Below, piece after piece: positions 50,353 to 61,573 of a stretch of 64,000 nucleotides of DNA. Position 1 is the stretch's first letter. The number at the start of each line of letters is the position of its first letter. The position numbers were made by a program, and so were the translations under genes. The DNA is from Epiperipatus broadwayi (Eukaryota > Onychophora > Udeonychophora > Euonychophora > Peripatidae): assembly GCA_028023455.1 (NCBI GenBank), contig JAQFVV010000321.1:122001-186000 (forward strand), read 5' to 3'. The notes beneath the pieces are model-generated. The model was given only the letters and a program-made list of their open reading frames with translations. It was not told the DNA's origin and searched no databases.

Positions 50353-51350
50353 TTAATTTTATTTTTTAACATCTTAATTTATTAATTGTACAATAAATGT
50401 CATTATTTATTATATATATTTTTATTTCCAGTTTATTTAAAAAATTAGTAATGTGAAAGCATTTACTGTTTTCAAATTTGGATTAAAAATATAAATAGTT
50501 GTGGTTTAAGTTAACACTCCATTTATCAACAAACTACAAATTGAATGTATCAAAAATATATCTTATTTTAATTTGTTTTTATAAATGAAAATTTAATATT
50601 TGATATAACAATTTATTTTGAAAAAAAAAAAAACTTTATTATATTATACTAGCATAGTGACTCCAAATGCATATTTGTAAAAATAAGGAATCAGTGGATA
50701 CCATAAAAGTTTACTTAGAATAACAGAAAAAAAAAAAAGACAAAATTTAATTTAGCAAGCACTGTCTATATGATAAGCATTAGCTGATATTTCCCAGATG
50801 AGCTGAATAACATTTAAAACAACTTTTCTTTAAACAATAAGGGCAGATCAATCTAAAATCCCAGCACATTTTATGAAACTTTGAATTATATAGTCTTTTG
50901 ATTATTTATTATCTGATAGCGACAATAATTACAAACAGATAAGTCTTACATTTGAGAAACAGGCCATCTTTAAATTTGAATATTCTGAACAGCAACTTAC
51001 AAAACTTGCATGTGAATATTTTCTCACTCTTATATTAAAGTAATTAATCATGTTTTTTTAATTATTACACAATCCAAATGAAATTTTGAATTACAAGTAC
51101 CCTCATCCTTGATTCTGACTGACTATCCAATAAAATCCCACAGCAAATAATAATAATGATGATGATGAACAAAAAGCCTTGAAAGGAAAAAAGAAAAGGT
51201 AAAAGTAAATAAAATGATGCTAAATAATTTAAATAGATAATAATTATGTTGACTACCTCAAGATACAAAAGAACCATAACAAAATGTGAAGAAATCATAA
51301 TTGATATAAACACAACTAAGATAAATAGATAAAGATAGCCATAAACTCAG

Positions 51351-51835
51351 CATTAGTAGATGTTAAAACAGGCAAGACCTTCCATATAGTATAGCCACTT
51401 AGTGCAAGTCAGAGTAATCAATGGATGCCAGAAAGTTTGTGCATAAAATCCCCATCTAGTGCCTGTGCCTACACATCCAATATCCCCAGACTAGTTTCTG
51501 GCTTGTGGCCTCTGTCAGTGAGGAGCCTTGGATCTGAAAGCACTGCACCTAGATCTTAGGATCTAATGTAACCCCCAGCAGCCATCTTTTATATCTACTT
51601 AACTACAAAACTATGAGTCTTAAATTGAAAACACAATATTTTTAATCCAAGCTCATTATATATATAGTCATATAGGTCTCAACTCAGTTCAGTACCTATA
51701 CATTTTGGGGTCTTTGGTTCTTTAATAACCATAGCCACCATGGTGGCAATACTGTATGGAGAGTTTTGCCTGTTTTAATAATAGTTATAAGCAAGCATAA
51801 AAAATGGTGATCATGTGATGTTCATTAGTAGATGT
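51351..51835 (+). mobile_element. Longest copy of the hairpin retroposon family, 13-bp TSD
   Basis: The element 51364-51822 lies between exact duplicates CATTAGTAGATGT (51351-51363, 51823-51835). Only the outer 35 or so bases at each side are inverted (AAACAGGCAAGACCTTCCAT versus GGAGAGTTTTGCCTGTTTT). The middle is single-copy, with CAGCAGCCATCTTTTATATC and TAATCCAAGCTCATTATATA. It therefore may represent the ancestral full-length form from which the fold-back copies derive. The tail is GGTGATCATGTGATGTT. Confidence 0.85.
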
Positions 51836-52021
51836 ATGACATATTTTCACAAATTCATAGGATTGAATTAAATTCCAATTGCAATAATAATTGGAACAAT
51901 TTTAGCAAAACCACAGCAATTTAATGAAGCAATGGCCGTTCTCATAAAAGTAAAACAAGCTATTAAAATCCCAATTCAAATTAAAAATTTCTGAAAATGT
52001 ATGAATAGAATTAGGTTAGTC

Positions 52022-52206
52022 AGAAGACTTGTGCATAAAATCCCTAGGCTCCTCACTGATGAAATTCACAAGCTAGAAACTAGTCTGGGGATATTGGATG
52101 AGTAGGCACTAGATAGGGATTTTATGCACAAACCTTCTGGCATCCATTGATTACTCTGACTTGAACTGAGTGACACTATTGTATGGAGTGTTTTGCCTGT
52201 TTTAAT
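52022..52206 (+). mobile_element. Truncated hairpin retroposon copy
   Basis: The left arm is cut short at GAAGACTTGTGCATAAAATC and the right arm is complete to TGGAGTGTTTTGCCTGTTTT. The GTGATCATGTGATG tail is missing. It lies 200 bp from the full-length copy at 51364-51822 in the same orientation. Confidence 0.7.
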
Positions 52207-53609
52207 ATGGTTCTTTTGTTTGTATTTTCCATCAATCATTTTTGACAAATGTAATTCTATCTATATAGAGAAACAATTTATCTATCACATGTCAGTATAT
52301 AGGACAATTTATAATTTCATTTATATATTTTTAGGTACTTATTTATATTAAATACTTACATTTAGAATGATCGATTTAGTTTGAGACTTTCATTGTAATA
52401 ACTTTTAAATATTCAAAATAAAAGAAAAAATAGTTTGATTTCTTAATCATCCCCCCCCCCCTAAAAGATTATAAATAATGAAAGTGATTTTAATAATCAA
52501 AGTTTAGCTTAAGTTAAATCTTTCTCCTAAAGAAAAGTTTTTAAAAAGAATACAGAAACATTTTCTGAATTTTTTGTCGCTTTTGTGTGGACAAAGCATT
52601 CTTAACTATAATCATTTTTGTTACCACTCCGGTCTTGCAAGTTTTCAATTTACACTTGATTTAATGGAAATTTAAATGGAACAATATTCTGATTGTCATA
52701 TGACTGCAAAAAGAAAGCTGTTTTGGTGAGTACAAGAAAAGAATGATGGGGAGCTCCTGGGATAAAAATCTAACAACTTTTGGTAAAGAGAAGAAGCACT
52801 TGATAAATATATATTTTTATACATGAAAAATATGAAATCCCTTGAAAATATAGTCCTATGATGATTTTTAGAGCAAAAATTAACATAAGACCCAGTTTTA
52901 TTTTTGGAAAAACATGGTAGATTCAAACTTCAAACAAGGTTTAAAATATTAAAAAAAAAAAAAGAAATATATGAAATATAATACATGACAAGAATATTGA
53001 TAAAGTAGACTAACAGAATGAACTAATGCTATAATTATTGCAAACAAAAAGAGTAACTCATATAATTTTGCACTAAAGAAAAATTACAGTCATATTTTTA
53101 AAAATGAAAAATGCAGTTTCCATAGTTAAATTTGAAAGCAAAGTTAATAAAAGCACAGTAAGAGAAAGTGAATAAAAAAGTATATTGATAATATAAAATA
53201 ATGGAGAGAGCAAAGAATTATGGAAATAATACACCATTTAAGGATCCAACAATATGAAGAGCTGGCTGCCTGATCTTAATAGAATGGCTGTTAAGACTTT
53301 CTGTCCACTCATCCTTTTATTGACTTAGTCTAAGTATATTAATTATAATATTAACATCCACTACTGTACTTTATATTATTTTAATTTTCATATCTCTTGA
53401 ACTTCTAATTATGATTCCATATGTGTATATTTTGAGAGACCCTATTAATAGCTAAACTACAACTGGTTTTCTTATAGATTCTGTAGCAGCAGTTTATCTC
53501 AAATAATCAAAGTAATCTATATATTTATATCTACATGCACACATTCTTCCTATTTCATGTCTCAGCTAAGAATGAAAACAGACTATTTATTCATCAGAAA
53601 TATAAAATA

Positions 53610-53740
53610 TGCTCTGCATGGGTTGATGTAATGGTAGAGTAGCAAACTGAAGGTTAAAGTTCATGGATCATGCCTAGCTCTGCACATCTAGTGCCCAAAC
53701 TTCTTATGAAATATTGGACAAATAAAGTCATTTGATTATT
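53610..53740 (+). repeat. Possible tRNA-derived SINE
   Basis: TGATGTAATGGTAGAG resembles a tRNA A box, and AAGTTCATGGATC about 35 bases later is a decayed B box, followed by GCCTAGCTCTGCAC. A body and a TTATTTTTTTAT end follow. It is not a working tRNA: the arms do not pair. Confidence 0.4.
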
Positions 53741-53944
53741 TTTTTATATTTAATCTAATATATCATTAAGTTCATACTGCTTGGTCAGTCATAAACTAAT
53801 CTTTCAATGCAATATATAAGCAACATTAGGATGCATTTTATTAAAAAGTATAAATTTTAATATAAATAAAAATACTATTTTTATAAATTATCATATTACA
53901 TGTTAAACATATATAATGAGTTATTTATTTATATAGTGCCATGT

Positions 53945-54435
53945 TTTTGATTTGTAACAATCATTAGAGAATAACTCATCTATACATGCACTGTATAGAT
54001 TTAAAGACTTCAGGAATACTCTCCTTTCCAAACACAGAATAAAGTCTTTTAAAAAGATAGGATGAATCTACCCTATCATTGTAGAGGAGTGCTTCTCTAA
54101 TGATTGTTACAAAATAAAGCATAGGACTATATAAATAGATTACTATATATGTTTAATATTACATCTAAGACTGATGTGCAATGAAAGAATTTTGCAAATA
54201 TCAATTATTAAGACATGGTAAATGGAATTAAAAGTGATTAATTGAGATTTTCACGCTGTCATTTCTAAATGCTTAAGATTTTCCTATACCTATATGCTTA
54301 GTTTAAAAAGTTGAAGTGGATTCATCTCATCTTTTCAAAAGATTTTATTTTATATTTGGAAAGGAGAATATTCCTGAAGTGTTTAAATCTATACAGCACA
54401 TGTGTAAAGGAGTAATTCCCTAATGATTATTACAT
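53945..54435. repeat. Large imperfect inverted repeat
   Basis: TGTAACAATCATTAGAGAAT, CTATACATGCACTGTATAGA and AATACTCTCCTTTCCAAAC on the left are mirrored at 54310-54435 (TTTGGAAAGGAGAATATTCC, AAATCTATACAGCACATGTG, CCCTAATGATTATTACA). The end motif also recurs at 54090-54115, so the structure is compound. Confidence 0.7.
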
Positions 54436-54987
54436 ATTAGATGTTATTAGATACCAACCCAGTAACCACCTAAACATTCGCAGTAAAAACAGTAATCAAT
54501 ATCTCTCACTGCTGTCAAGGCAACATTCACACTTTTTAATAGAAGAATGGAAATCCATTCTTACTAATGGTCCATTGAATATATATGGACACTTAAAAGT
54601 TTGCAACTTGACTACAAAGTATGAAATATTGATACAATGAAGTTTAAATAAACCTCTTTAAACATGAAATAAACATGTCACTGTAATGCAGACTAATAAA
54701 TAGTCAATTAAAACATTACAAACTGCAATAATTTTAAATTGCTCATGTATGGCTTAATTCAGAATCTTGATATTAAATGTAATATTAAATACCTTATTTT
54801 ATAATAATCTAATAGAGGGCATTTCAAAGATATTATTCATAATATTATAACTAACATTTTTTAAGGTATTAAATTACATAATTAGTTGATAATATTATGT
54901 ATAAAAGAACATTAACTACATTTAAATATTTATAAAGTATATATACACAGACACACACACAAATATCAGATTTACAACTTATATTAC

Positions 54988-55319
54988 CTAAATACTACTT
55001 CAACCATCTGATCATTTATTGCTCGAACAATAGCAATGCCACCTTGTGGAGCAAACCGAGTGTAAATGAATGGATAAGGATGGAAGATACTTAGCAGCTC
55101 ATGAAAAATGAGTTCTTCATCTGAGACAAGAGGAGGATAATAACGATTACTGGAAAGTTGACTGATGAACATTGTAAGAGATGATTTAAGTAGATACCAA
55201 GTATAACCAAGATGAACATTTTTTGGAACAAAAGGTGTAAAATGTCTTACTGCAAAATTTTTCCAGGCAGCATGAGGTTGTATCCATTCTAAAAGACCCT
55301 GAAGAGGAAGACTATAACT
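54988..55319 (-). CDS. SELENON: Selenoprotein N, exon b
   Basis: This 332-bp exon has an acceptor TTTTTCAG above 55319 and a donor GTAATAT at 54987-54981. It starts in phase 0 and leaves two bases (AG) to be completed by the next exon. The translation contains blocks that are diagnostic for SELENON: AWKNFAVRHFTPFVP, LSSNRYYPP, LLSIFHPYPF and TRFAPQG. Human has close equivalents in the same order. SELENON is an ER-membrane glycoprotein with its redox domain in the lumen; it protects and activates the SERCA calcium pump and senses luminal calcium (known for vertebrates). No frameshift or internal stop is seen, unlike the transposon ORFs around it. Confidence 0.95.
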
Positions 55320-55424
55320 CTGAAAAATATGGCAAAAAATATATAATAATTAATCATAAAATCTGGAATTACATCATTAACTGTGCTATGAACTTTAGCA
55401 AATTTGATAATTTTATGAATCAAT

Positions 55425-55720
55425 TAAGCAAACTGCAGGGCAAAGACCTCTCCAATAATTTCACATAAATATTAATTTCTTCATAATTATCCAAAAACTT
55501 CTTTATCTCAGAAATGATTATCTTTTACTCTCCAGTTAAGAACTATTGTAATTTATAGGTATGATTTCTTGTTGTCATAACAAGTCTAAATCCATTTAAT
55601 TCTTTAATTTTTGCAATAATGTCAATCTGATATTAAATTCAATCTTTTTTTTCTATTCCTCTGAAACAGTTTTCAATATGATTTTTTTCCATACTTTACA
55701 ACCCAGGGTATTTGCCTGCC
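55425..55720 (-). pseudogene. LINE 3'-terminal relic in intron a-b
   Basis: The segment AACTGCAGGGCAAAGACCTC (plus-strand spelling) matches the end region of RTE-type LINEs, as in CCACTGCAGGACAAAGGTCT at 41014-41033. A divergent tail follows. No protein can be read. Confidence 0.4.
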
Positions 55721-56564
55721 TATATAATATGAAGCCTATCTATCTGTCTTTTTCTATAGACATAAAGGTTAAATAATCAAATAAATATGTAACAATATAG
55801 AATCTTTATTTAATATAATAATAAGAATAATGTCTTTATTTGAAAAATATGTTCAGTTAAAAACTAAAAAAAAAAAAAAAAAATTACAAAAAATAGTAAA
55901 ATAAATATTACAATCTCATTTCAAAAGAATAAACTATAAAGGTACAAATGTATTACATAAACAAAAATGAACTAATCTATAAATATTTAGCACAAAAGAT
56001 TTGTTAATTAGGTTGCTTGCATTTATCTTTGGACATTCATCATGTTCAACAGTAATAAAAGATAAATTATTTTATCTTTCTTGTGAGATTGAAGACCGTA
56101 AATATTTTTTTATTATCCTCCAACACAAAAAAGAATGTTTGCTATTGGCTACACATAAGGGAATTATTAACAATATTTTTAATGAAAGTGATAAATTCGC
56201 AAGTGGAAATTTTGTTTATTGATAAAAATTTTAGAACATCAAAAAACTTATATAAAGTATTAATTTTGATTTCATATAAATTTTTAAAAGTATAAATTTC
56301 ATTATAAAGTCTTTTACTATTATGTCTTTAACATACCATCAATAAGGTGGAGCTCTAAATCATTACAATGCTGAAAAAATATTTCATTATCTATTGATAT
56401 TATTCAATTCATGTTATATAGAAATTGAAAATAAATATTACGATTTTGAAACACACCCACAATAACATAAACAAAAAATATTCAAAATTTGTCTTAAACT
56501 AATCAGATATTTAATCTTTCCATTCATATTAAAATTGCATATTGTTTTTTTTTTTCCTCAGCAA

Positions 56565-56664
56565 ATTGCTGTGATTGGTTAGAATGTTATTTCTCCATCA
56601 GTTTCTTCAGGATAATTGCTGTAATTGGTTTGAATGTTATTTCTCCATCACTTTCTTGACAAAA
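56565..56664. repeat. 50-bp tandem duplication
   Basis: Two near-identical units begin ATTGCTGTGATTGGTTAGAA (56565) and ATTGCTGTAATTGGTTTGAA (56615). Confidence 0.85.
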
Positions 56665-57407
56665 ATATACTGATATTTTGAGTAAAGTTTCATAATAAAC
56701 ATCAGCATGATAGAAATAATTGTTTTGAAAATTTCAATTGAGATAATGACAAATGAAACATTTTCAAGATTGTTATAAGATTTCACTGATCCTTTCTGTA
56801 TGATTTCAAAAAATCATACTACAAAAGTATAGAACACAATAACTGAAAATCTTTCAATTTTGAACATAAAACTTATTTAAAAAGACTAGGTGATGCCATA
56901 ATTTACTTCAGGTTTAGAAAATATCTTTGCCAGCATAAATCCATTATTCACCCAAATAATACTTTGTTGCTTAATTGATTTCTTTTATGTGGCATTCATC
57001 AATATATTTGTTGAGAGAATTTAGTTATTATCTAATATGAATAACTATGCTGTATGTCCAGTTATGTGGATAAAATAATCATCTTATGCCATACCTGATC
57101 TTATTTTTAACAGTTTAACATTACTTTTTGCTCATATCCAGTTTAACAAAATCAGATAATTATTACAATTTAAGATCTTAAACTTCTCTAACAAGTGTGT
57201 TAGCACAGAATTATTAGTATTATAAAATAATTCCTATTATATTTATTATTAACTGTAGATAACAGTTCTTTAAAACATCATTAAATAAAATAAGATTAGT
57301 GATATTGCTAAATAATGCTAGAATAAATATGGCTGCTGAAAAAGTTTAAAATTATTTCATAAAATTTATATTTTTTTTCATATTAAGTATTTAAAAAAAA
57401 ATCTTAC

Positions 57408-57518
57408 ACTTGTTCGCAAATCTTTGGTCATACTACTTTGGTTGAGAGGAATTAAAAATGCTTGGACTGTGATCACTTCATCATCAGGATCAATAGTCAA
57501 AATACTAGCATGAGGCTT
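57408..57518 (-). CDS. SELENON: Selenoprotein N, exon a (most 5' exon found)
   Basis: This is a 111-bp exon of 37 codons, phase 0 at both ends. An acceptor (TTTTAG) lies just above 57518 and a donor (GTAAGAT) at 57407-57401. It begins KPHASILTID and ends TKDLRTS. This corresponds to the stretch of vertebrate SELENON (known family) that follows the EF-hand/linker region and begins the conserved luminal domain, where human has a similar LTIEA...P..PETMTKS pattern. Similarity is modest, so the call rests mainly on its place in the chain: splice sites are good, the phase matches the next exon at 54988-55319, and the order agrees. The upstream exons with the signal anchor and EF-hand were not found before the window ends. 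Confidence 0.75.
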
Positions 57519-57605
57519 CTAAAAATATATATATAATTAGTATACATACAACAACATCCAATTAACAAATTTTAAAATCAAAAAAATCATTGATAAAATT
57601 AGTTC

Positions 57606-57715
57606 TCTCCATACTACTCCAGAGCTATCTGTTATAAGCTTAAATTGGATTTTAAATCCAGTAATGTAACTATATCCCCAGACTAGTTTCTAGCTTATAT
57701 TCTTCATCAATGAGA
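57606..57715 (+). repeat. Hairpin retroposon fragment
   Basis: CTCTCCATACTACTCC and ATCCCCAGACTAGTTTCTAG with CTTCATCAATGAGAA are the family's left-arm blocks with the middle deleted or diverged. Confidence 0.6.
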
Positions 57716-57883
57716 ATGTATCAATCTAATTATTGTTAAAGATCATATGCTGGTAATTAGCTTGCAATGTGAATAAAAAACACTGTGTGATATTCATTAT
57801 TTACTTTCACATACAAAATGTGGCTCCTGAATATTTTAAGATAAGCAGATAAATTTAAATAACATCTTGAAATTCATTCATTT

Positions 57884-58150
57884 TTAAAAAATACATCACA
57901 TGATCACCATTCTTATGCTTACACAAGTTGTTTATACAGAGGCTAAACTCTCCATACAGTAGCACCACCAGTGCAAGCCAGAGTAATCAATGGATACAAG
58001 GCTCCTCACTAATGAAAGCCGCAAGCTAGAAACTAGTCTAGGCAATAGACAGGGATTTTATGCACAAACCTTCTAGCATCCATTGATTACTCTGGCTTGC
58101 ACTGGTGCTGATACTATATGGAGAGTTTAGCCTCTGTTTAAAAAATGCAT
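57884..58150 (-). mobile_element. Hairpin retroposon, reverse-oriented copy with 13-bp TSD
   Basis: The element 57897-58137 lies between TTAAAAAATACAT (57884-57896) and TTAAAAAATGCAT (58138-58150), with one mismatch. The family tail is on the left here, as CACATGATCACCATTCTTAT. Arms AGGCTAAACTCTCCATACAG and the inverse TATATGGAGAGTTTAGCCTC enclose the TTTCTAGC-type core. Confidence 0.85.
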
Positions 58151-58164
58151 AGGTAAGATAAAAC

Positions 58165-58260
58165 AGCCTTTAAATAGTCCACTGTATGGCAAAAGCCTTT
58201 CCAATAACCTCGAAGGAACAGTGAGGAAGAACAATATTGACCAAATTTACGAAATGTGAT
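58165..58260 (-). pseudogene. LINE tail relic
   Basis: CCACTGTATGGCAAAAGCCT near 58179-58198 resembles the same LINE 3'-end block. It is short and decayed. Confidence 0.3.
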
Positions 58261-59266
58261 ACTGATAATTTGAACAATTTTATATCCTTATTTTATCCGC
58301 TAGCTAAGAATAACTAGAGACCCATTTATCAACCAATATTGAACCAAGATTAAAAAAAATTCCTAAGCCAGCTTAAAAAAACATTTCAAATTTATTCAGT
58401 CAATGCTAGAATTCAAGTCATACATGTTACATCAGTCTAAAACTAATGTTTTTAATATATAATCAAAAATAAATATGATCATGACTGTTAATTAACTTTC
58501 CCATCCCACCTATCATTAACTCATCCATTTTCAACTTACTTTTTTTTAAAAAAAAAAAGAATATCATTTAAAAAGCTATGTGCTTGCAGAAAACAAATAT
58601 TCTCTATTACCAAAAATGTATTATGATCATATGATAACATAGATTAATGTAATTTAGAGACAAAGACAAAAAAATATATTGTTTAAACTTTACATGTAGT
58701 AATTTAATACACAATTTTAAAAATAATATATGTATACTTTAATACGAAGAATTATAAATTAACAAATATTTTAAAATGGTAATGTCTCATGGCATACAAC
58801 ATAGTAGTGTGTGTGTGCTTATAGATATAAAGTTGAAAATAAAAGTAGTAAATGAACACAAACCAAGTTTCTTGTAGATAATTATTTAAAATATATGCAT
58901 TGAAATAACAGATAAATGGTTAAATAATTTTGATATTTAAAATTATTTTAAATTATTGTACTTTTTAAATAAACATTAAAAAAAAGATCTTTTTAATGTT
59001 TTATTTTACAATAGATATTAATTATAAAATGTTCTTATCTATTTTCAATTGTATTAAATAAGAATTTTTTTAAAATTTAAACTACTTTTGATAAATGAAA
59101 CATATTACTTACAATATACTTTGATTTAAAATTCTACAATTTGATTAAGATAAAAATTGCTTTTAAGTAAAGTGAATTGAAAAGTGATTAAGTTTTTTGT
59201 TTTTGTTTGATCAAGATAAAAAAAAAACTTATTTAATTATTGTTTTCAAATTCCAATATACACTAT

Positions 59267-59406
59267 AATTAATAATATGCTAATGTGTTGAAGGTGAAAC
59301 TACTTCACATATTAATTTATTTAGGTTGAGTGCTTTGAGCGCTCAGCCTAAATAAATTGTTATGTGGAATAGTTTCACCTTCAACACATTACCATATTAT
59401 TAATTA
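59267..59406. mobile_element. 140-bp palindromic element
   Basis: AATTAATAATATGCTAATGT and GTTGAAGGTGAAACTA are mirrored by TAGTTTCACCTTCAAC and ACCATATTATTAATTA. The centre is the perfect GAGCGCTC. Confidence 0.8.
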
Positions 59407-59984
59407 CAAGATAATGGGACATAAAAATATTTATTACAATATACACTAAAAAAAGTGGGTTTGAAAGAAAAAAAGGAGAAGATTATGAAGTTATAATGAA
59501 AAGGCAGATGTAGAGTACAAGCCAGCTGCTGCTATTTTCACAATGGTTGAGTATGAAATCACATGGAAGAAACAGCTTTTCTGTAGTTCATAGTCCATAT
59601 GTGTATACTAAATAGCTTACCTGCCTGAAGTCTACCAATCTACAGAGACTGAATGCCAACATTTATGTAATATATACCTTTTCTGAAAATGTTAACTCAG
59701 CCTATTACTCTTTCATGGATATGATTATAACAGGCCAGCTTATCAACAAATAAGTTCTTGTGTAATATTAATTTTGACATTTTTTTTTGTGTGTGAAAGC
59801 CTCATGCTTAGTGAAAATAATATTTGAACTCCTATATTTAAACTCATGTCAGGACCGTGTCAGTTGTCCATAAATAATAAAATAGTCATCAATCAAATCA
59901 TTTATCAAACAAAATTAAGTCAGTCATATGTAGTTTGGAGGTCAATGGGTTATTTCACATGCCCTATTGATCTCATTTTGCCCA

Positions 59985-59994
59985 TTGGCGCCCA
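59985..59994 (+). promoter_or_regulatory. Possible Lys-tRNA-type primer binding site
   Basis: TGGCGCCCA is the start of the primer site used by many retroelements primed by a lysine tRNA. It lies about 500 bp before the gag-like ORF, the normal distance. Beyond nine bases the match is lost, and no LTR pair was found. Confidence 0.35.
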
Positions 59995-60159
59995 TATAAA
60001 TAAATTTGTCAGCAAATTTGATTGGCAGCATAGTAGTGGGTCAGTTGTCTAAATAATGAAAACCAAATGTGTCCAATACAGAGAATTACTTGTACTACCT
60101 GCTAATATATATATATTAATATTTGTATATCACTAATTATTTGCATAGTTTTTTTTCCA

Positions 60160-60200
60160 GACATGGGAGAACAGTTGAACAGAGGGAAAGTGAGTAATGT
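60160..60200 (+). repeat. Duplicate of the gag-like start
   Basis: ATGGGAGAACAGTTGAACAG here resembles ATGGAAGAACAATTAGATAA at 60491, about 330 bp downstream. It is preceded by a pyrimidine tract and CAG and followed by GTGAGT, so it looks like a splice-bounded mini-exon. A divergent local duplication is equally possible. Confidence 0.4.
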
Positions 60201-60490
60201 TTGTTTTTCTTATCTTTAACAGTTTTTTTAAATAAAATACATGTCTCATTCAAAGAATTAATAGAAAGAGCTAACCAAGAAAACGTAGGTAAACTAAAAC
60301 TAAACTAACAAAGGCAAATTACATAGATTGGGGAAATAATATGCAGCAGCTAATGAAGATAGGGACAATGGGACCGGTAGTCAGAGACCTAATTAAATGT
60401 ACTAAAAAAAAATTATTATTTAAGTATACAGAGAGTGCCATAAGTTTGTGATTCACATTGTTTATTTATATTATTTATTTACTTTCTAAG

Positions 60491-61573
60491 ATGGAAGAAC
60501 AATTAGATAAAGGATTGACTGATGATAGTGATGTGCCTTCAACCACCTCCAGTGAACAAGAGATCACTTTTAAAAATCGGATCAATAGGAAAGAACGCAA
60601 CCATCAAAGCAGAAAGACAGCTAAAGACGATCACAACAATCGAGAGACTTTGCATATGATACTCAGAGAAATGAGAGAAGACAGGAAGTAAATGCTGATG
60701 ATGATGGAAAGGATTTTAAGGCTTGAGGAAAAACGAGGCATCCAAACCAACTCAAATCCAGATAATGTAAAGCATCAGCAAGAAATAAATCCTTATGAAG
60801 CCCCAAAAAGAGGAGATGAAGAAAATCAGACCACACCAAAAGAAGTTGTGGACAGCAAAGAAGATGACAGTGGAGAATATGAGTCAAATCAAGAAATGGT
60901 TGAAGAAGCTGATTTAAAAACAGACAGGGAAAAAGAAGTTGCTCAGACCACTAGTAAAATAAAACCAACAGTAGAAATGGAATGGACGATAAACTCCGAA
61001 ATGAGTCTAAGAAATTTGCAGAGACCATCCATTATATCTTGTGTAGAAATTCAAATTTTTAAGGGAAACCCAGGAGAAAATCCCATAGATCATCTAGACA
61101 GCATCAAAGAATTTTTTTGTCTACACTCTGTAGCAGAGAAGGAAAAGATTATCCTAGCCAGCCATTACCTAAGAGAAGCTGCCAAAGCATGGTGGAAGCT
61201 ATTAAAAAACCCACCTACCATGATCCAAGGCTATGAAAACGCCATTTTAAAAAAGTATAGGCTGAACACTCAGAAGTATAAAGAAAACTGCAGACAGGGA
61301 TATGCAGCCTACTTCATCCAGCAAGTAACCATATTCAAATCCCTCACAGCCTTCAAATATGAGGACCAACACATCATTCGGATGATCAGGCATCACTTAC
61401 CCCCATGGATCCAAAGAATCATGCTTGGGATGTGCCCTATGTCACTAGAAAAGACCATAGACTTTTTAACTGCAATAGACTATGGGAACTTGACACCAAC
61501 TAGAAAAGACCAAGACTATGACTATTATCAAAAGTTCAAACCATACATACTACCTGATCCAGGGAAACAATAG
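60491..61573 (+). pseudogene. Retrotransposon gag-like ORF with one internal stop
   Basis: An ATG at 60491 (MEEQLDKGLTDD) opens a charged N-terminal segment that meets TAA at 60689-60691. The same frame restarts at ATG 60692 and stays open for 293 codons. Residues about 120-260 match the Retrotrans_gag pattern: F.GNPGENPIDHLDSIKEFF, EKEKIILASHYLREAAKAWW and Y..........FI. There is no zinc knuckle and no pol after it. The region is richer in G+C and far better kept than nearby relics. It is either a young deleted Gypsy-type element or a gag-derived host gene; I favour the first because of the primer-site-like motif upstream. Confidence 0.7.

Larger units (their letters stand above)
49781..54987 (-). 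other. SELENON intron b-c
   Basis: This intron of 5.2 kb holds three hairpin-family copies (about 49911-50352, 51364-51822, 52022-52206), a poly-C run of 10 at 52450, a possible tRNA-derived SINE (53610-53740) and a large inverted repeat (53945-54435). No host exon was seen. Confidence 0.88.
55320..57407 (-). other. SELENON intron a-b
   Basis: This intron of 2.1 kb holds a LINE 3'-end relic (about 55425-55720), a poly-A run near 55866 and a 50-bp tandem duplication (56565-56664). Otherwise it is featureless A+T-rich DNA. Confidence 0.75.

Noticed and set aside
51364-51822. piggyBac-like MITE with TTAA target
   Set aside because: TTAA does sit at the inverted ends, but the conserved sequence continues past it to the tail, and 13-bp duplicates flank the whole unit.
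52450-52460. Homopolymer runs (C10 here, G8 near 10588, G9 near 22273)
   Set aside because: Common in such genomes and prone to assembly error; no function suggested.
53610-53690. tRNA gene
   Set aside because: Box-like motifs are present but the acceptor and anticodon arms do not pair; a SINE head is more likely.
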